Below, in pieces: positions 11,770-22,829 of a DNA stretch of 64,000 nucleotides (position 1 is its first letter; the number at the start of each line of letters is the position of its first letter). The position numbers were made by a program, and so were the translations under genes. The notes under the pieces were generated by a model. The model was not told the origin of the DNA. It saw only the letters and a list, made by a program, of their open reading frames with translations, and searched no databases. This DNA is from Breviolum minutum Mf 1.05b.01. Lineage: Eukaryota; Sar; Dinophyceae; Suessiales; Symbiodiniaceae. The stretch covers positions 180,681-244,680 of the forward strand of contig DF240454.1 in NCBI GenBank assembly GCA_000507305.1. The letters run 5' to 3'.

Positions 11770-12510
11770 CGATCTACATATCTGATCTACATATAAATGA
11801 AGTGGAAAACAACGTCGTGCATCTCCCAATAAGAGTGTGAAAAATATCAGCATACCAATGGGACTTTGAACTTCGCCGATTTGTGACTTTCAATACTAGG
11901 CAGTGGTTTTCATGACTCTATTTTACACTCCTTTAAGGAGTTACCACCAGCTTCGCAAACACATTTTGAGTTTGGAGCCTTTCCTTTCCCTTGTGACTTG
12001 TGACCAGGATCATGAGATGATGAAGGCCGTGAATGATGCCCTTATCGATCGCATGGAGGAGTGACAAAAGTGATGGGACGCATTTCGGGTTGATGGTGTC
12101 AGCTTCAAATCACACATCACTATCTAATCACTATTCGTAGAGCATCTCAAACCGTAAATACATCCCAAAGACCTGAGGTATTGTTGGTGTTTTTGGTATG
12201 TTCAGCCGGCGCTACGTCGTCAAGGGATTCACTCAGCACATGGAATTGTTGCTTGTCGTCTTGGGTCAGCCATATACAGCAACGGGCTACTGTGATATGT
12301 GTTGGTGACATTACCTGACATCTTCACCTGCCCCCATATCCAGAGCTGTTGTGCCATTTGCATTCCCTACAATTTGTTTCAAACACTAGTGTAAGTTTCA
12401 TACACAACTCAGTATACGTCTTCAAACTCGTTTGGTTTATCATCCAGCAGCAAAAATAAATCATGTTTTTGGAATAAATCTCCACCTCGGAAAAATGAAA
12501 AAAAACTCAG

Positions 12511-12576
12511 GACGCTACCGTGGCCTCGGTGGCAGAAGTCCTGACGGCCTACTGCGATCTCGACGTTACCTTTGAG
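12511..12576 (+). CDS. Internal exon of helix-rich protein
   Basis: AAAAACTCAG|GAC opens a phase-0 frame reading DATVASVAEVLTAYCDLDV and TFE, with GC-rich third positions. A GC donor (TTTGAG|GCGATG) ends it in phase 0; the frame also remains open through AMRKLW, so a later edge is possible. The phase agrees with the exon ending at 11061. No catalytic motif seen. Confidence 0.58.
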
Positions 12577-13087
12577 GCGATGAGAAAGCTATGGTTAGTT
12601 GATGGTTGTTGTTGGTGGTTGTTGTTGCTGATGCTGGACCGCTGGAAGGATTTTATATAGATGTGTTTTTACAAAAAGTACTTGTCTTTGGAAAAAGTAT
12701 GAACAAGTTCTGGTGGTGGATGGAAGCGAAAGATGTGATTTTTGGACGAAAACATCCAAGATTTGTTAATGTTTCAATGGCTGACGAACAACCTTGCAAC
12801 TATTGGAGGCTACATGTTCAGTACGGTCATTTCATCCCCATTTTCAAGGTTTTCTTGAATGGTTTTTGCCAAGGCTGTCCGGCTATACCAATGTGAGAAT
12901 GACTTAAGGGCTATCACCATCCTTGTAACAAACCCATTTGTGGTGAAGGCCATCTGGCGTCCGCCTTTGAACTTATCAAAAATGAGGTGGTGTTGTTCAA
13001 AATCAGGAGTCAGGAGCACAAAACTGTCATATCAATATCAGGTTTCCAAAGAGATGTTGTTTTTCGTGTGTCATGTCATTTATCCAG

Positions 13088-13214
13088 TGGGCCCCTACCA
13101 GATATAAGTAGGGTTATGACTCCAGGTAATTATAGGGGTTATAACCCCAGTTACCCATTATAAGGTCATCTATAAGGGTTATAGTTCCATTCATAACTAA
13201 GGGCCCATTTTGTA
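13088..13214. mobile_element. MITE-like inverted-repeat element, copy 3 (family C)
   Basis: Starts GGGCCCCTACCAG and ends GGGCCCATTTTGTA, with a perfect GGGGTTATAACCCC palindrome inside. Compared with the other copies its left end lacks the TACAAGAT tip. Confidence 0.65.
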
Positions 13215-13309
13215 GGACCTGATCTCAAACTTTGGACATCCAAAAATCAGCTTCACGATTTCACCAGAATCCAGCTATGGACCAACCGGGGTAGCAGTCC
13301 ACTCATGAG

Positions 13310-13412
13310 GCACCAGTGGAGTTCTGGATGACTTTGACTGGCAAGGCAGGATGTGGAGGTTTCGAAAAGTTCATGCTGATTGGGAGAAAACTCATGGGCG
13401 CTGCGGTACTTT
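13310..13412 (+). CDS. Candidate internal exon, unknown protein
   Basis: After CATGAG|G the frame reads GVLDDFDWQGRMWRFRKVHA and DWEKTHGRCGT, ending at a canonical GTAAGT donor. It is rich in Trp, Arg and Asp. The minus strand is also open here (13253-13525), which lowers confidence. Its phases do not fit the exons at 12511 or 14725, so it may belong with exons not found. Confidence 0.4.
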
Positions 13413-14724
13413 GTAAGTTTGTAGGATGAGTTGTCTTTTTCATACTGGTTCAGTTTCCCCGGGTTTTTTTCCAGCCGGTTGTTGCTTTCGGGGACCTGTA
13501 GAAGTCGACAATCCAAAGCGGACAATCCAAAGTGACAGTGAATATATAATTAGTTGGTTGAAATGTGTGAGTTGGGTGTGTCAGGCGATCCCACACAAAT
13601 TGGAACTTATTCAGTCCCTATGTCACTTCTTTGCCAAACTTTGCAATAGCTTGCAGACTCACCAACCAAAAGGTCTGTGGTCCAAATTTCAATTGAAGTT
13701 CTTAAAGTCTTAAGTTTGTCAAAGAGTCAGGAAAGGAATTCGAAAATAGTGATTCCAACCATTGGTCCATCTCCAGCTCTCTGGGAGGAGATGATGAAAC
13801 TTAGTTGAAGGTCATTTTTTTTCAATTGGATGGCTCAAAGGACTAACCTTTAAGCAGATGGAAAGGATGCTCAGACAGGGGAGCAAAGATGAGAATTTGC
13901 CCAGATGTCATGAAAGTATCTTTGAGGGGTGACTTTTAAAGATCACTTTCAGGGGCGCAAGAGATGATAGATTTAACAACCTTTTTTGGTGATGTTGGAT
14001 TTTCCAGCTTTTCTGTTTGATTTTCAAAGGGAAGATATAGTAGACATTAGTAGACCCTGTTATTTTTGTTCAACACAAATCTTTTGAAAGCGTTTTCTTT
14101 AAGGTTTGGTTATCCCGCCACTAATTTCATTGTGACTAGTTAGCTTTGTCTCCAAGTTACGGCCCCGACTGAACTGATGCGTAAGCAACTATATCAACTC
14201 ATGTGAACCATTTCCTTGAAGAATTCTGGCTTTGACATCATTTGACTAGAAGTCGAAAGGATTCATTCCCACTTGTCACCATACCATGCAGATTTCTCAT
14301 GACACTAGACTCACTAGACATAGTTGTAGGTTTACTTCTCCAACATCATTAACCTCTTTTCTTTTACGTTTGAAGTGTTACTGCTCATGGTGTTTGTAAA
14401 ACTTTCTCTTGGCAGGGGACTTTGACAGATCCAAATACCTTTCCTCGGATGCTGTTTGTGTTCTCATTTCGCTTAATTTCAAACATCTCAAGAGACTTTT
14501 GTAAAATGTTACATGACCAAACTGGAGCTGACTCCCTAAGAAAGAAACTGCAAAGCTCTGAGTTGTAAGTGTTGGATATATTGAGGGAATATGGCTTTCA
14601 CTTCCGAGGTGCTAGGTGTTTTCTCAACTGCAAACATGTTGCGTTCGTAGGGTTGTTTCGTCAGGTACCAGGCACCCCTATTCGATATTTGTCTCCTATG
14701 CTGCGGGCGATACAACATTTGCAG

Positions 14725-14825
14725 GCCGTTGGCTTTTACAGTTTCCCATTTCCCATTGGCTGTTTCCTGAAGACTGGGAGCCCCCTATGTTACCTCTTGA
14801 AAGTGGGTTTTGTCGTTTTTGCAAG
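14725..14825 (+). CDS. Internal exon, unknown protein
   Basis: ACATTTGCAG|GCC is followed by a frame reading GRWLLQFPISHWLFPEDWEP, then PMLPLESGFCRFCK, and a canonical GTATGT donor. It ends in phase 0, in agreement with the next exon at 14976. The end holds Cys-x-x-Cys (FCRFCK) and a third Cys comes in the following exon, which might form a zinc site. A second frame is also open but is less protein-like. Confidence 0.6.
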
Positions 14826-14975
14826 GTATGTGATCATTTGGGTGAAAGGCTACATCTATAAATACCTACATCTCTCAAAATACATCTACATAGCACGATA
14901 AATATGAATGTTCACCGTATTCACCATTCATCTATGTACAAATGGTGGTTTTTCCCCTTACTATTTTTGTGAAAG

Positions 14976-15017
14976 GTGGCGAAGGGCAATCAGTCCTTTG
15001 AACCGGAGCTGTGTGAG
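14976..15017 (+). CDS. Internal mini-exon, unknown protein
   Basis: A 42-base phase-0 exon reading VAKGNQSFEPELCE between TTTGTGAAAG|G and TGTGAG|GCCGGT, a GC donor. Phases match both 14825 and the exon at 16124. Joined, the chain reads …GFCRFCK-VAKGNQSFEPELCE-ALGQEMLL…. Confidence 0.55.
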
Positions 15018-16123
15018 GCCGGTTTTTTTTGTTGCAACCGAGGGTCTATTTAGTTGTAGCCAATGGTTCGTTGCACTTTCCATTTGGTAAATTGAAGAGA
15101 AATTTGTAACATCGGACAAATGCGCCCAATCTGATTTGAACAAGCTGTGATTTGAACAGCATCTAGCACCTACAACATGCTCAGATGAAACCTCAAATTG
15201 ATGTTGGAAAGTAATTGGTTTCCTTTTTGGAATGGTATCGTTTCAGATGCAGGGATGACTTTGAGTGTAGTGAATTGATGTGTTTTCGGGGCAGGTGAGG
15301 TGGTGGTTTCATTTTTGTTGAACTTTCACTTGAGGCCTTGAAAAGTTAGGCATTTGTAGATTGTTATTTAATGTTATTTACAAGACGAGATGGAATAGAT
15401 ACGTTACTGTACCTTTAAGAGGTGTAGTTCCTGGCAAGGGTATGTGCAACCGACCGTTTGACCAACTAGTATCATGAAGGATGCTGGGATAGAAGTATGA
15501 AACTATATGTAGATATGTTTGATTGCGATCATCCGTTTTTATTGTTCGTTTCGGCCCCAAAAAGACAGCAATGCCCGAAGAATCACCTTGCACCAGTCCT
15601 ATTTTGGAGAGTCTGTTCATCAATGGGTTCGGATCTGTGGCATGTGAATGTATTGAATCCGGCGGTTGCCCTTTGAAATGAACCACCTCAGATCACATCA
15701 ATATGTTAAATCAAATGAGAGTCACAGAGCTGGTGACATCATGCCAAATCGTCATTTCCGGAAGTAAATCTGTGGGTGTATGTACTGCAATACCGCTGAC
15801 AAAATCTGGGCTGTAGCCAGTTGATATTGTACAAACATAACATCCCATGAAGCATAGGGTTTCACATGTTTTTGCCATCCTTACTGGTTTGTGATTTTGT
15901 TTGTTGGCAGTAAGACTTTCTTTGTTACTAAACACCCTACAGCAAACAATATGCGTTTTATCTTCCTTGAAAAGTTTCTTTCAAATCTTTGGGCAATTTG
16001 CTTTGACAATACTGTTTGATTTGGGAGGAATTATCAACAAACATCCTTAGATATATATTAAATTTAAAGATACTTAGGCTGCACCTCTACATCAGCTGTG
16101 TGTGTATCTTGGTGACTGGAGAG

Positions 16124-16164
16124 GCCTTGGGGCAAGAAATGCTTCTACGTCTTGAAGATGCCAG
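16124..16164 (+). CDS. Internal mini-exon, unknown protein
   Basis: Reads ALGQEMLLRLEDA plus two bases of an Arg codon and ends at a canonical GTGAGA donor. The acceptor TGGAGAG|GCC keeps phase 0 with the exon at 15017. The frame is open further left, to about 16078, so the start could be earlier. The Arg codon is completed by the exon at 16927. Confidence 0.52.
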
Positions 16165-16926
16165 GTGAGATGATGATTTTGTCGAAAACAGATGGCTGTG
16201 TCTCCAAACATTTGGGAGGGCCTGTCGAAAATGGTTCAGATTTCCAGATAACTTGTTCCTTTTCTTGGAGTAGAGATTTTTGAGTCTCGTTTTTATCGTT
16301 TTTATCTCGTTCTCCCATCCGCACGTGTAAGATGTTCTAAGGTGCTATGAAATGTTTAAAGATGATGCCAGCCATGAGGATGATGATTTTAGTTGGTAAG
16401 TCCACGATGTTTTTTTCCGCCAATCACTGGGTAGCAAGCATTTGAAATTATAAAGGAGCAATACAAGAAGACAAGAAGTAAGACTGAATGCCATCCTATG
16501 GCAGGTAAAATTTAGGAAAGCAATTTAATTTCGGACAATTTTGGTTTGTGTTGGTCTTTGTCATGGTGTCAGTATATGGCTTCTAACTGTATCACATCGT
16601 CTCTGTTTCCACGGCGACGCTCTTCTTCTTGATCGCTCTTTCCCCTTGTCAGCCCATCAAGCCTTAAACTTGCTGCACAAGTTAATGCCAAATTGGAAAA
16701 TTATTGCCACATACTGCTGGTCAGCCCAAATCTGTCTTACCACATTTTAGGAAACTACCAAAAGCAATGATCTAAAGTCGCTGTGAAGAATGACGTCAGT
16801 GGAACGGCAATTATACAGATAGCTTACCTATCGACTATCGACATACTATCGACTATGACTCTACCGCAAATTTCCGTTGAACTCGGACAAAAAAACGACT
16901 GATGACTGACAACCGCAACTTGCCAG

Positions 16927-17067
16927 GCAAACTATGCTACTGGAGGAACCAGAGGTACATCCCCGTCTTGGGGGGTTGATGACCAGCATGGATGTCTGGA
17001 CACTTCAAGCACTTCGTACTTCACAAGAAAGGATGAGATTCAACATCACCACAGGAGCCTCCATCCG
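16927..17067 (+). CDS. Exon, unknown protein
   Basis: ACTTGCCAG|G completes the Arg codon from 16164 and continues QTMLLEEPEVHPRLGGLM, then TSMDVWTLQALRTSQERMRF and NITTGASIR. It is either spliced at GTAATT (17068) or ends at the TAA at 17069. An internal GT donor after EEPE is also possible. Length, composition and phase make coding very likely. Confidence 0.6.
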
Positions 17068-17293
17068 GTAATTGTAAGTGAGATATTTCATATGACGTGC
17101 CAATCAAAATAAAACCATCTAATCAAATACCATAAAATGCCATGGCCATTTCCTACTAGGTAGCACATCTTCATGGTGGATTCTTTCCATACTTCAGCTT
17201 ATTCTCCGCACACCAAAAGCTACACTGTCTTTCCCTTTAGCCCTAGTGGGAGTTTACACAATGCTCACTAAGTCACAGAGTTTTAACTTTTAG

Positions 17294-17345
17294 CAATTGA
17301 CCGAAGTTCTGCCATCAGAAGTAATCAAGGCCTTCATGCTGTCAG
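17294..17345 (+). CDS. Candidate exon, unknown protein
   Basis: After ACTTTTAG the frame reads QLTEVLPSEVIKAFMLS and meets TGTCAG|GTGTCG, a GT donor. The frame remains open to 17533 with less certain content. The minus strand is open too (17290-17559), so strand choice rests on the splice signals. Confidence 0.38.
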
Positions 17346-17535
17346 GTGTCGAGAGCTTTCCCCATGCAACTCCCATCCTTCGCAGCACCACGAAGTCCAA
17401 GTATCTTGAGGGATGTCGGGGTACTCGGATGGATCCTTCTGGCATGTTTGCTATGGCATTTGGAGGGTTATCTTCAAAAAACAGTGGTACACCCCAGAAA
17501 ACTAGCATGAAACCCCAAACTTGGTTTGTATAGAT

Positions 17536-17606
17536 GTATTTCCTCTTCCAACGGGTCATTTTCAGGTGCTATCTTAGTTCCAGGGAGTGTCCCCCAAATT
17601 GACCAT
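17536..17606 (-). repeat. Dispersed repeat, family A (diverged, reverse copy)
   Basis: Read on the minus strand: CACCTGAAAATGACCCGTTG then GAAGAGGAAATA. This resembles the CCTGCAGAAATGATGGTTGG core at 24330. Diverged. Confidence 0.35.
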
Positions 17607-17905
17607 AGAGGATACACCCCAGATAATGATATTTCAATGCGGGATGAGGGATCCAAAGGGTCTTCCCAGCTGGTGCATTTCTTTAACCAACCACGATGAT
17701 TAGTGAGTAGCGTGATATTGGCGATCATATACTCTCACCTGCAAAATCTCGATTTGTAATGATTCACAACATGAAATAAAACAGTGAATGGTGTTTAACT
17801 AGCTCCCACTATTGGGTGTAGGAAAGGAAAACACATCAACCCCAGCTCCTCATGTCCCAAATATCTGGTTTCGAATGAAGCCCATCAAATAGGAACAAAG
17901 GAGGT

Positions 17906-17951
17906 TTGGAAGATTATTTTTCCTTTTCTAAGGAGTGACTTTCAATTTCCG
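17906..17951 (+). repeat. Dispersed repeat, family A (partial)
   Basis: TTTGGAAGATTATTTTTCC followed by TTTTCTAAGGAGTGACTTTC matches the core of the copies at 24330 and 58950. Confidence 0.45.
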
Positions 17952-18192
17952 GTTTCACTCAGATTTTTGTGTGAGTACATTGGGATAATTTTGAGAGGTT
18001 ACTGATGGGAATTTTATCGCATAGGTTTTGAAGGTTCAAAGCAACTCCGTCACAATGTAGGAAGGTTGATGGAGAAAATCTGACAAAACAGTTGATATTA
18101 TTAGATGAAGTTTCTGAATGAATTACCATGTTAGCCGAATGCATTGTCCATCAACCATATGAGCTCAGGGTCCTTCTTCTGTGGACAAAGAG

Positions 18193-18246
18193 GTTCGGCA
18201 CTGAATGCCGAGTTGCTGACGTTGATTGCCGCATTGATGGCCTTGA
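18193..18246 (+). CDS. Candidate helical exon
   Basis: ACAAAGAG|G opens a frame reading SALNAELLTLIAALMALN. This Leu/Ala amphipathic helix resembles the helical-repeat exons at 9.7-12.6 kb. The right edge is undefined. The minus strand is also open but gives a less helical peptide. Confidence 0.4.
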
Positions 18247-18377
18247 ATGATATGTTTGTTTTTAAGTAAAGATTCAGAATCATGTCGAGCCTGGAGCCAT
18301 GAAGAGAAACTGTTGATGGAAGAAATCCTCCACCACCTACGATGTGTAAAACCCTTTAAAGAATGGAATCAATTGCC

Positions 18378-18407
18378 TATCCACTGGTGCATGATTTCTT
18401 CCATCAA
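18378..18407 (+). repeat. Dispersed motif D, copy 2
   Basis: TATCCACTGGTGCATGATTT then CTTCCATCAA; compare 8635 and 42077. Confidence 0.5.
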
Positions 18408-19114
18408 TATGCCTTTATATATATATATATATGATATGATTATATGTTTATATTCATGACTCCATGGCAGGTCAATATGGACCGTGGATTGCTCTTTTTA
18501 ATCAATCGCGTCAGATGCGTTCCTAGAAGCCATTCAGTAACCTGATAGGGGTGTTGCTTTGTACACACTAGGAAGACGAATAGACAAATGCAGAAGACAT
18601 CCAACAGACACATAAACAGCAACTAAGGAAGTCCGAGAAAATCAACAATCAGATCAAAAGAAAATAGAGAACATCCACAAAAACCATGAAACATGAAAAA
18701 TTATATTAGAACAGCGCAAATTTAAACAGTCCAAGCCATTTTAGGACCTACAAAGAGATACTACGAGTACCACATGGATTTTAGCAGTTTATAGTATAGA
18801 TAGCATATCAATATGAAGTTTCTTGTGAGTATCACCTTCCCAAGCTGAGCAGTCATTTTGGAGAGCAATCTTAGATCGAAGCACCAGAGTCCAGTAGCCC
18901 ATCAAGTAGACTGCAGTGAATAGGTACCCAAGTTTAACAGCTGAAACCTAAAGAATTAAAACTTCGGGAGGGTATTTCAAAGTTACAGTTCGTTGCCTGA
19001 GTTTTGTTGAGCTACTCATAAGTATCCCCTGAATCACTGACTCACCAAGCAAAGCACGGACCACATCGAATTCGAGATGGACCACCTAATAGAGTGCCTT
19101 TAAGAAATCGCCAG

Positions 19115-19216
19115 GCCACAGTGGTAGATCCTTTGGGCGAGTCGCAGGCGTGGCATGATCTGTCGTATTGGTTTGGGGAGCTGTTGGTTGATTCTGAGCA
19201 AAACGATGAGTTCTGA
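19115..19216 (+). CDS. Candidate terminal exon, unknown protein
   Basis: AATCGCCAG|GCC starts a phase-0 frame reading ATVVDPLGESQAWHDLSYWF, then GELLVDSEQNDEF and TGA. Aromatic and acidic residues and GC-rich third positions argue for coding, and the acidic tail suits a C-terminus. A second acceptor follows at once (GACCAG|GAACTC), so the TGA may instead lie in an intron. Confidence 0.5.
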   Translation, partial: ATVVDPLGESQAWHDLSYWFGELLVDSEQNDEF

Positions 19217-19391
19217 CCAGGAACTCCTGCTGGTGAAACCTCGTGTATTCATTTTATTTGATGTTGGGGTTTTCATGGTAAGGGAAGCTGGCTTCAAAAA
19301 TGGCCGTGCAATTTGGGCTGGTGAATCATTATCTTTGTTTTGCTCAGAGATCATGTGCTTTGTCCCAACCCAAACTGAGCTCGTAGGCTGA

Positions 19392-19511
19392 AATCACTGT
19401 CGGACCTTCTTTGGTGCCGTGTTGAGTGGTGATTTATCACGGAGTCCCGACGTTAATGAACAAGTGCTGGCCATGACTGAGCTAGAAATCTGCTTTGCCT
19501 TGGGGAACTAG
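19392..19511 (+). CDS. Candidate coding segment ending in TAG
   Basis: Thirty-nine codons without ATG reading RTFFGAVLSGDLSRSPDVNE, then QVLAMTELEICFALGN and TAG. Very protein-like, but no AG|G acceptor is seen inside, so the left edge is unknown. The minus strand is also open. Possibly the last exon of the preceding gene. Confidence 0.35.
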   Translation, partial: NHCRTFFGAVLSGDLSRSPDVNEQVLAMTELEICFALGN

Positions 19512-19971
19512 GGTGAAATGATCATTTCAGTCATCTGAGAACCATTTACAAGGTTCCAGGCATCATACAATCGCATAATCCATTTCGATGTAGTGTTTGC
19601 TTTTCATTGATCACTCCAAGACGATCGTTTCCTGTGTTTGGAAATATACAATCCAAGAGGTCATCATTTTTCATCATTTTTCTCAAGTATCAGCATTGGT
19701 TGTAGCATTTGAATCCCGTTTCGCTCCAGTGTGAGTAGCATTATGATTATACCTTGCATCTACCCACCAACGCAGGAACACTTTACTGTACTAAAAATGT
19801 AATATATAATCCTGGTGGTGACTGCCGGTGGGGGGTAGATCCAAATTATACCAATATTTCTTTGTCTACATTGCCGCGCCACCGAGAGGAAAGTGAAGAG
19901 TTCCAGGCTGGTGGCGTTCGGAAATCGCCAAAGGGGGTTGGAAAGACTCAAAAATTCGCTTGGAAAACTAG

Positions 19972-20070
19972 TTGGTGGTTTCAAGATGTTTCAAGCATCT
20001 TTTATTTTCAGCCCCTACTGAAATGATCCAATTTGACTAGATTTTTGAGATGGGTTGAAGCCACCACCTG
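19972..20070. mobile_element. Dispersed inverted-repeat element, copy 2 (family B)
   Basis: Left end TTGGTGGTTTCAA, right end TTGAAGCCACCACC, which are reverse complements with two differences. The internal signature AAATGATCCAATTTGACTAG is shared with other copies. This is the clearest copy with both ends. Confidence 0.65.
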
Positions 20071-20525
20071 GAAAGATACGTCCCTAGCACCCTACATAAA
20101 GAATTACTGCATAATTGATTAGTCCACCTTACCATTTTATCAACACCATACAGCTAGCTAGTTTGTTTTCGTTGAAATACGTTGCCTTTCAAGCATATGT
20201 TTGTTCACTGAGTTGCAAACAACAATATAGAATCATGTTGCTCCTCTGTTATTTCTATGAAACAAGATTGGTGTGTGATCTGAGTAAGGAATCCATGTTT
20301 ATTTCCAAAAGCAAGACTCCAATAGTAGGAATCGTTCCAGGCATCACTATATGTTGTTTTTTCATGTGTTTTCTTATGCTTTTTGTGCTTTCATTTGGGA
20401 ATCAGAATTGTTTTTTGTGTTTTTGTTCTCGTTTTTCCCTGCTGGTACAAGTTGGTCAGGTTGGGATCTCCGTTGGCACACTTCCCACATTCAGGTTATG
20501 GGGCCCTTCCCTTTCTCATTGTCAG

Positions 20526-20567
20526 GTGATTTCATCTCCTGATGCTGGCTCCAATCTCTTCGAAGAG
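20526..20567 (+). CDS. Mini-exon, acidic end
   Basis: TTGTCAG|GTG to GAAGAG|GACAGT (GA donor), phase 0 at both ends, reading VISSPDAGSNLFEE. The next exon at 20676 begins in phase 0 and continues with Glu-rich sequence. Confidence 0.48.
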
Positions 20568-20675
20568 GACAGTCATTATTGAGACATTTTGGTTGGGACA
20601 AAGCATCAAATCGTTTGTAACAGATCTTGAGCGAAAAACAAGCCGATTTCACAGCACGGCCACAAGCGCCATCAG

Positions 20676-20710
20676 GCGGAGGAGGAGGAGGCACCGCAAA
20701 GACAGCCAAG
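20676..20710 (+). CDS. Mini-exon, Glu-rich
   Basis: GCCATCAG|GCG reads AEEEEAPQRQP plus two bases, closed by CCAAG|GACGGA (GA donor). Another frame gives a Gly run. I prefer the Glu frame because its phase agrees with 20567. Confidence 0.42.
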
Positions 20711-21016
20711 GACGGATAGATGGGAGCATCATCGTAGCAGGTTGCAAAACAAGCTTCATGGGCTTGAAGATTTGAAGTAAGTTTACAAGTGTGTTGCAAA
20801 TGTGGCGCAAGGTGGGAGAACACGCATGTGTTTTTCCTGCTACAAGAGCGGAGATTCCTTTAAAAAGAAGTGCATGTTTCCCAGGAGGTATTCTGGCGTC
20901 TTCGTTTTCGTCTCCATCAGAATCCCGTTATTAATCACCATTTCTTTAATTTTGCTACACCAAACACTCATTTTGCCTAGAATATTCCATGATCTTCCCA
21001 TTTCTTGAGCACTTGC

Positions 21017-21154
21017 ATGTCATCATCTCCTCCGCAAATTTTAGTAGCGACCTCACTGGAGGTCACCCCACGACGTATGTCAAAAAGGCCTGCGTTCAGG
21101 TCTATGAATCAATCTAATTTGCCCAGAATCTTTTTTGAAGAGGGTAGTTGTTGA
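21017..21154 (+). CDS. Possible small coding segment
   Basis: ATG-initiated frame reading MSSSPPQILVATSLEVTPRR and ending FFEEGSC then TGA. Basic then mixed composition. No splice evidence; weak. Confidence 0.22.
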   Translation: MSSSPPQILVATSLEVTPRRMSKRPAFRSMNQSNLPRIFFEEGSC

Positions 21155-21466
21155 ACCCTCTACATGTGTTTGCGGGTTAGCAGAGACTATTGGGTTGTCT
21201 AATCTTTTCATATTGTCATGTTGTACAAGTATTACTCGGAAAGAGTCTCCTGTTTCTATCCTTCTATCCATTTTGCTGTATATATTTACAATTATTTACA
21301 TATAGCATATGTATAAATATTATATAATATAGACACAGGCTACAGGTGATGTATAAACCATATGAACCTCATGAAACAGGCTTGCACGTATCTATATAAT
21401 CAATCCAGTTTGTCATGTGTATTTCAGTTTCAACAACGTTGGTGTTTGCACACTGCAAACATGCAG

Positions 21467-21578
21467 GAAATGGTACAATGCTGTTACACGGAAGTTTGAT
21501 ATCATGTCCGACGAAGCATCCAAGGTCGGATGTAGCCGGAAGTGGCACGAAAAGATGGAACCTCCAAAATACATGTAA
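21467..21578 (+). CDS. Exon, unknown basic protein
   Basis: AAACATGCAG|G opens a frame reading KWYNAVTRKFDIMSDEASK, then VGCSRKWHEKMEPPKYM and TAA. A GT donor sits after EASK (CCAAG|GTCGGA), so either the exon stops near 21526 or this is a C-terminal exon. Rich in Lys, Trp and Met. Family not recognised. Confidence 0.52.
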
Positions 21579-21713
21579 AACAGAATTGCTTATAGTTTTT
21601 TGTCTAAAATTCAAGCATATAAGCTAGAGTTTGGGTGTGAAATCATGTTGACATGTTGGACAAAATGAAACACAAAGAGGAATATTAATATTAGATAGTA
21701 TTGGTGAGTTCAG

Positions 21714-21933
21714 GGATGGTGGGATGGTCTAAACTTGAAAAACAATTGGCTAATCAGGAAGGGTACGTAGCATGGTCCAAAAGGTGGTTTTGTTCGGGGG
21801 AAACTACAAAAGAATGACTCCATGTTGGAGGATGGCACATTGGAGAAAAGCAAGCTCCTTATCAATATACAGATTGCTAACTTCAAGCAGCCAAGAATCC
21901 AAGGTTGGTATTTTTGGTAGGAGATGGTAGGAG
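21714..21933 (+). CDS. Two adjoining coding-like frames
   Basis: First frame reads MVGWSKLEKQLANQEGYVAW and SKRWFCSGETTKE then TGA. A second frame begins at once: NDSMLEDGTLEKSKLLINIQ and IANFKQPRIQ. Both are strongly protein-like and together span 220 bases. The switch may be an unseen short intron, a real frameshift in a degenerate copy, or a sequencing indel. The GC level is lower than in the best exons. Confidence 0.38.
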
Positions 21934-22829
21934 GCATCCACCCCGGAAAAAGGCGCCTGTTTCAATTCAGGTTACAATAGTGGTTAGTGAATGTTAGTGA
22001 CATTATTTGTTATTTCACATTCTTTGAGTAATTTGATTTTCCAAGATACAAATCATGCTGTTTTTTTGTCATGTGATACAAGTTGCTGCTCCGGATGGGA
22101 TTCCTAGTCGCAACGGGGAGTTATCACACCAGTGAAGTGTGTTGGGGGAAGGGGAGTGGATGAGAAAATTGAAACAGTACCCTTATCAAGAGTTTCCGGT
22201 TCCTAGGTTCAGAGACTCGGATATTATGTTTATATATGATACATACTTCACGCATTTTTACGTATTATTCTACAGGAGTCTTGTTTGGAAATAAAGTTGG
22301 GTTATGCTTTCATGGATTCATCCAACAACCCTAACTGAGTCGTATTCTATGTACGATATCCAATAGATGATCAGTTGACTTCAATTATGGATTATTTCAC
22401 CTCTCCAGTATATGATCATAGCTAGAAAAGATGTAGACGTTTATCATACAACTGATACCAAGTGGACAGTTCATAACTTAGACTGACTATCAGCGCTCTC
22501 CTCATGGATGACACAAGATGTCTACGCAAGAACATGTTGTTTGTGTGAGAATGTCGTCAATCTGTTGGATGTTTCAAGATGGTGATGGAAAACGGTTTTC
22601 CTTTATCAGAAGCACATGACGACATGTTTTCATATTTTGTCATAGGGGCCTGCCACAGTATCATGGTTTTTCATAGCCTAGAATCCCCCTGAAAAAAAAA
22701 TCCACCCAGAATAGTGGCTTCGTTTCTTCTCTAATTAAACTACTAAACCATCACACCTCCCAAGTTGCAACAACTTCGCCCCCGTAAAAACTTGCCTGTT
22801 CCCTCGCCTTCCAGTTGTTTAAACGCCAG

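Noticed and set aside
20115..20582. 155-codon + strand open frame
   Set aside because: Mostly AT-rich, Phe/Leu/Cys-heavy text that crosses several pyrimidine-tract acceptors; only its last 14 codons coincide with a spliced exon candidate.
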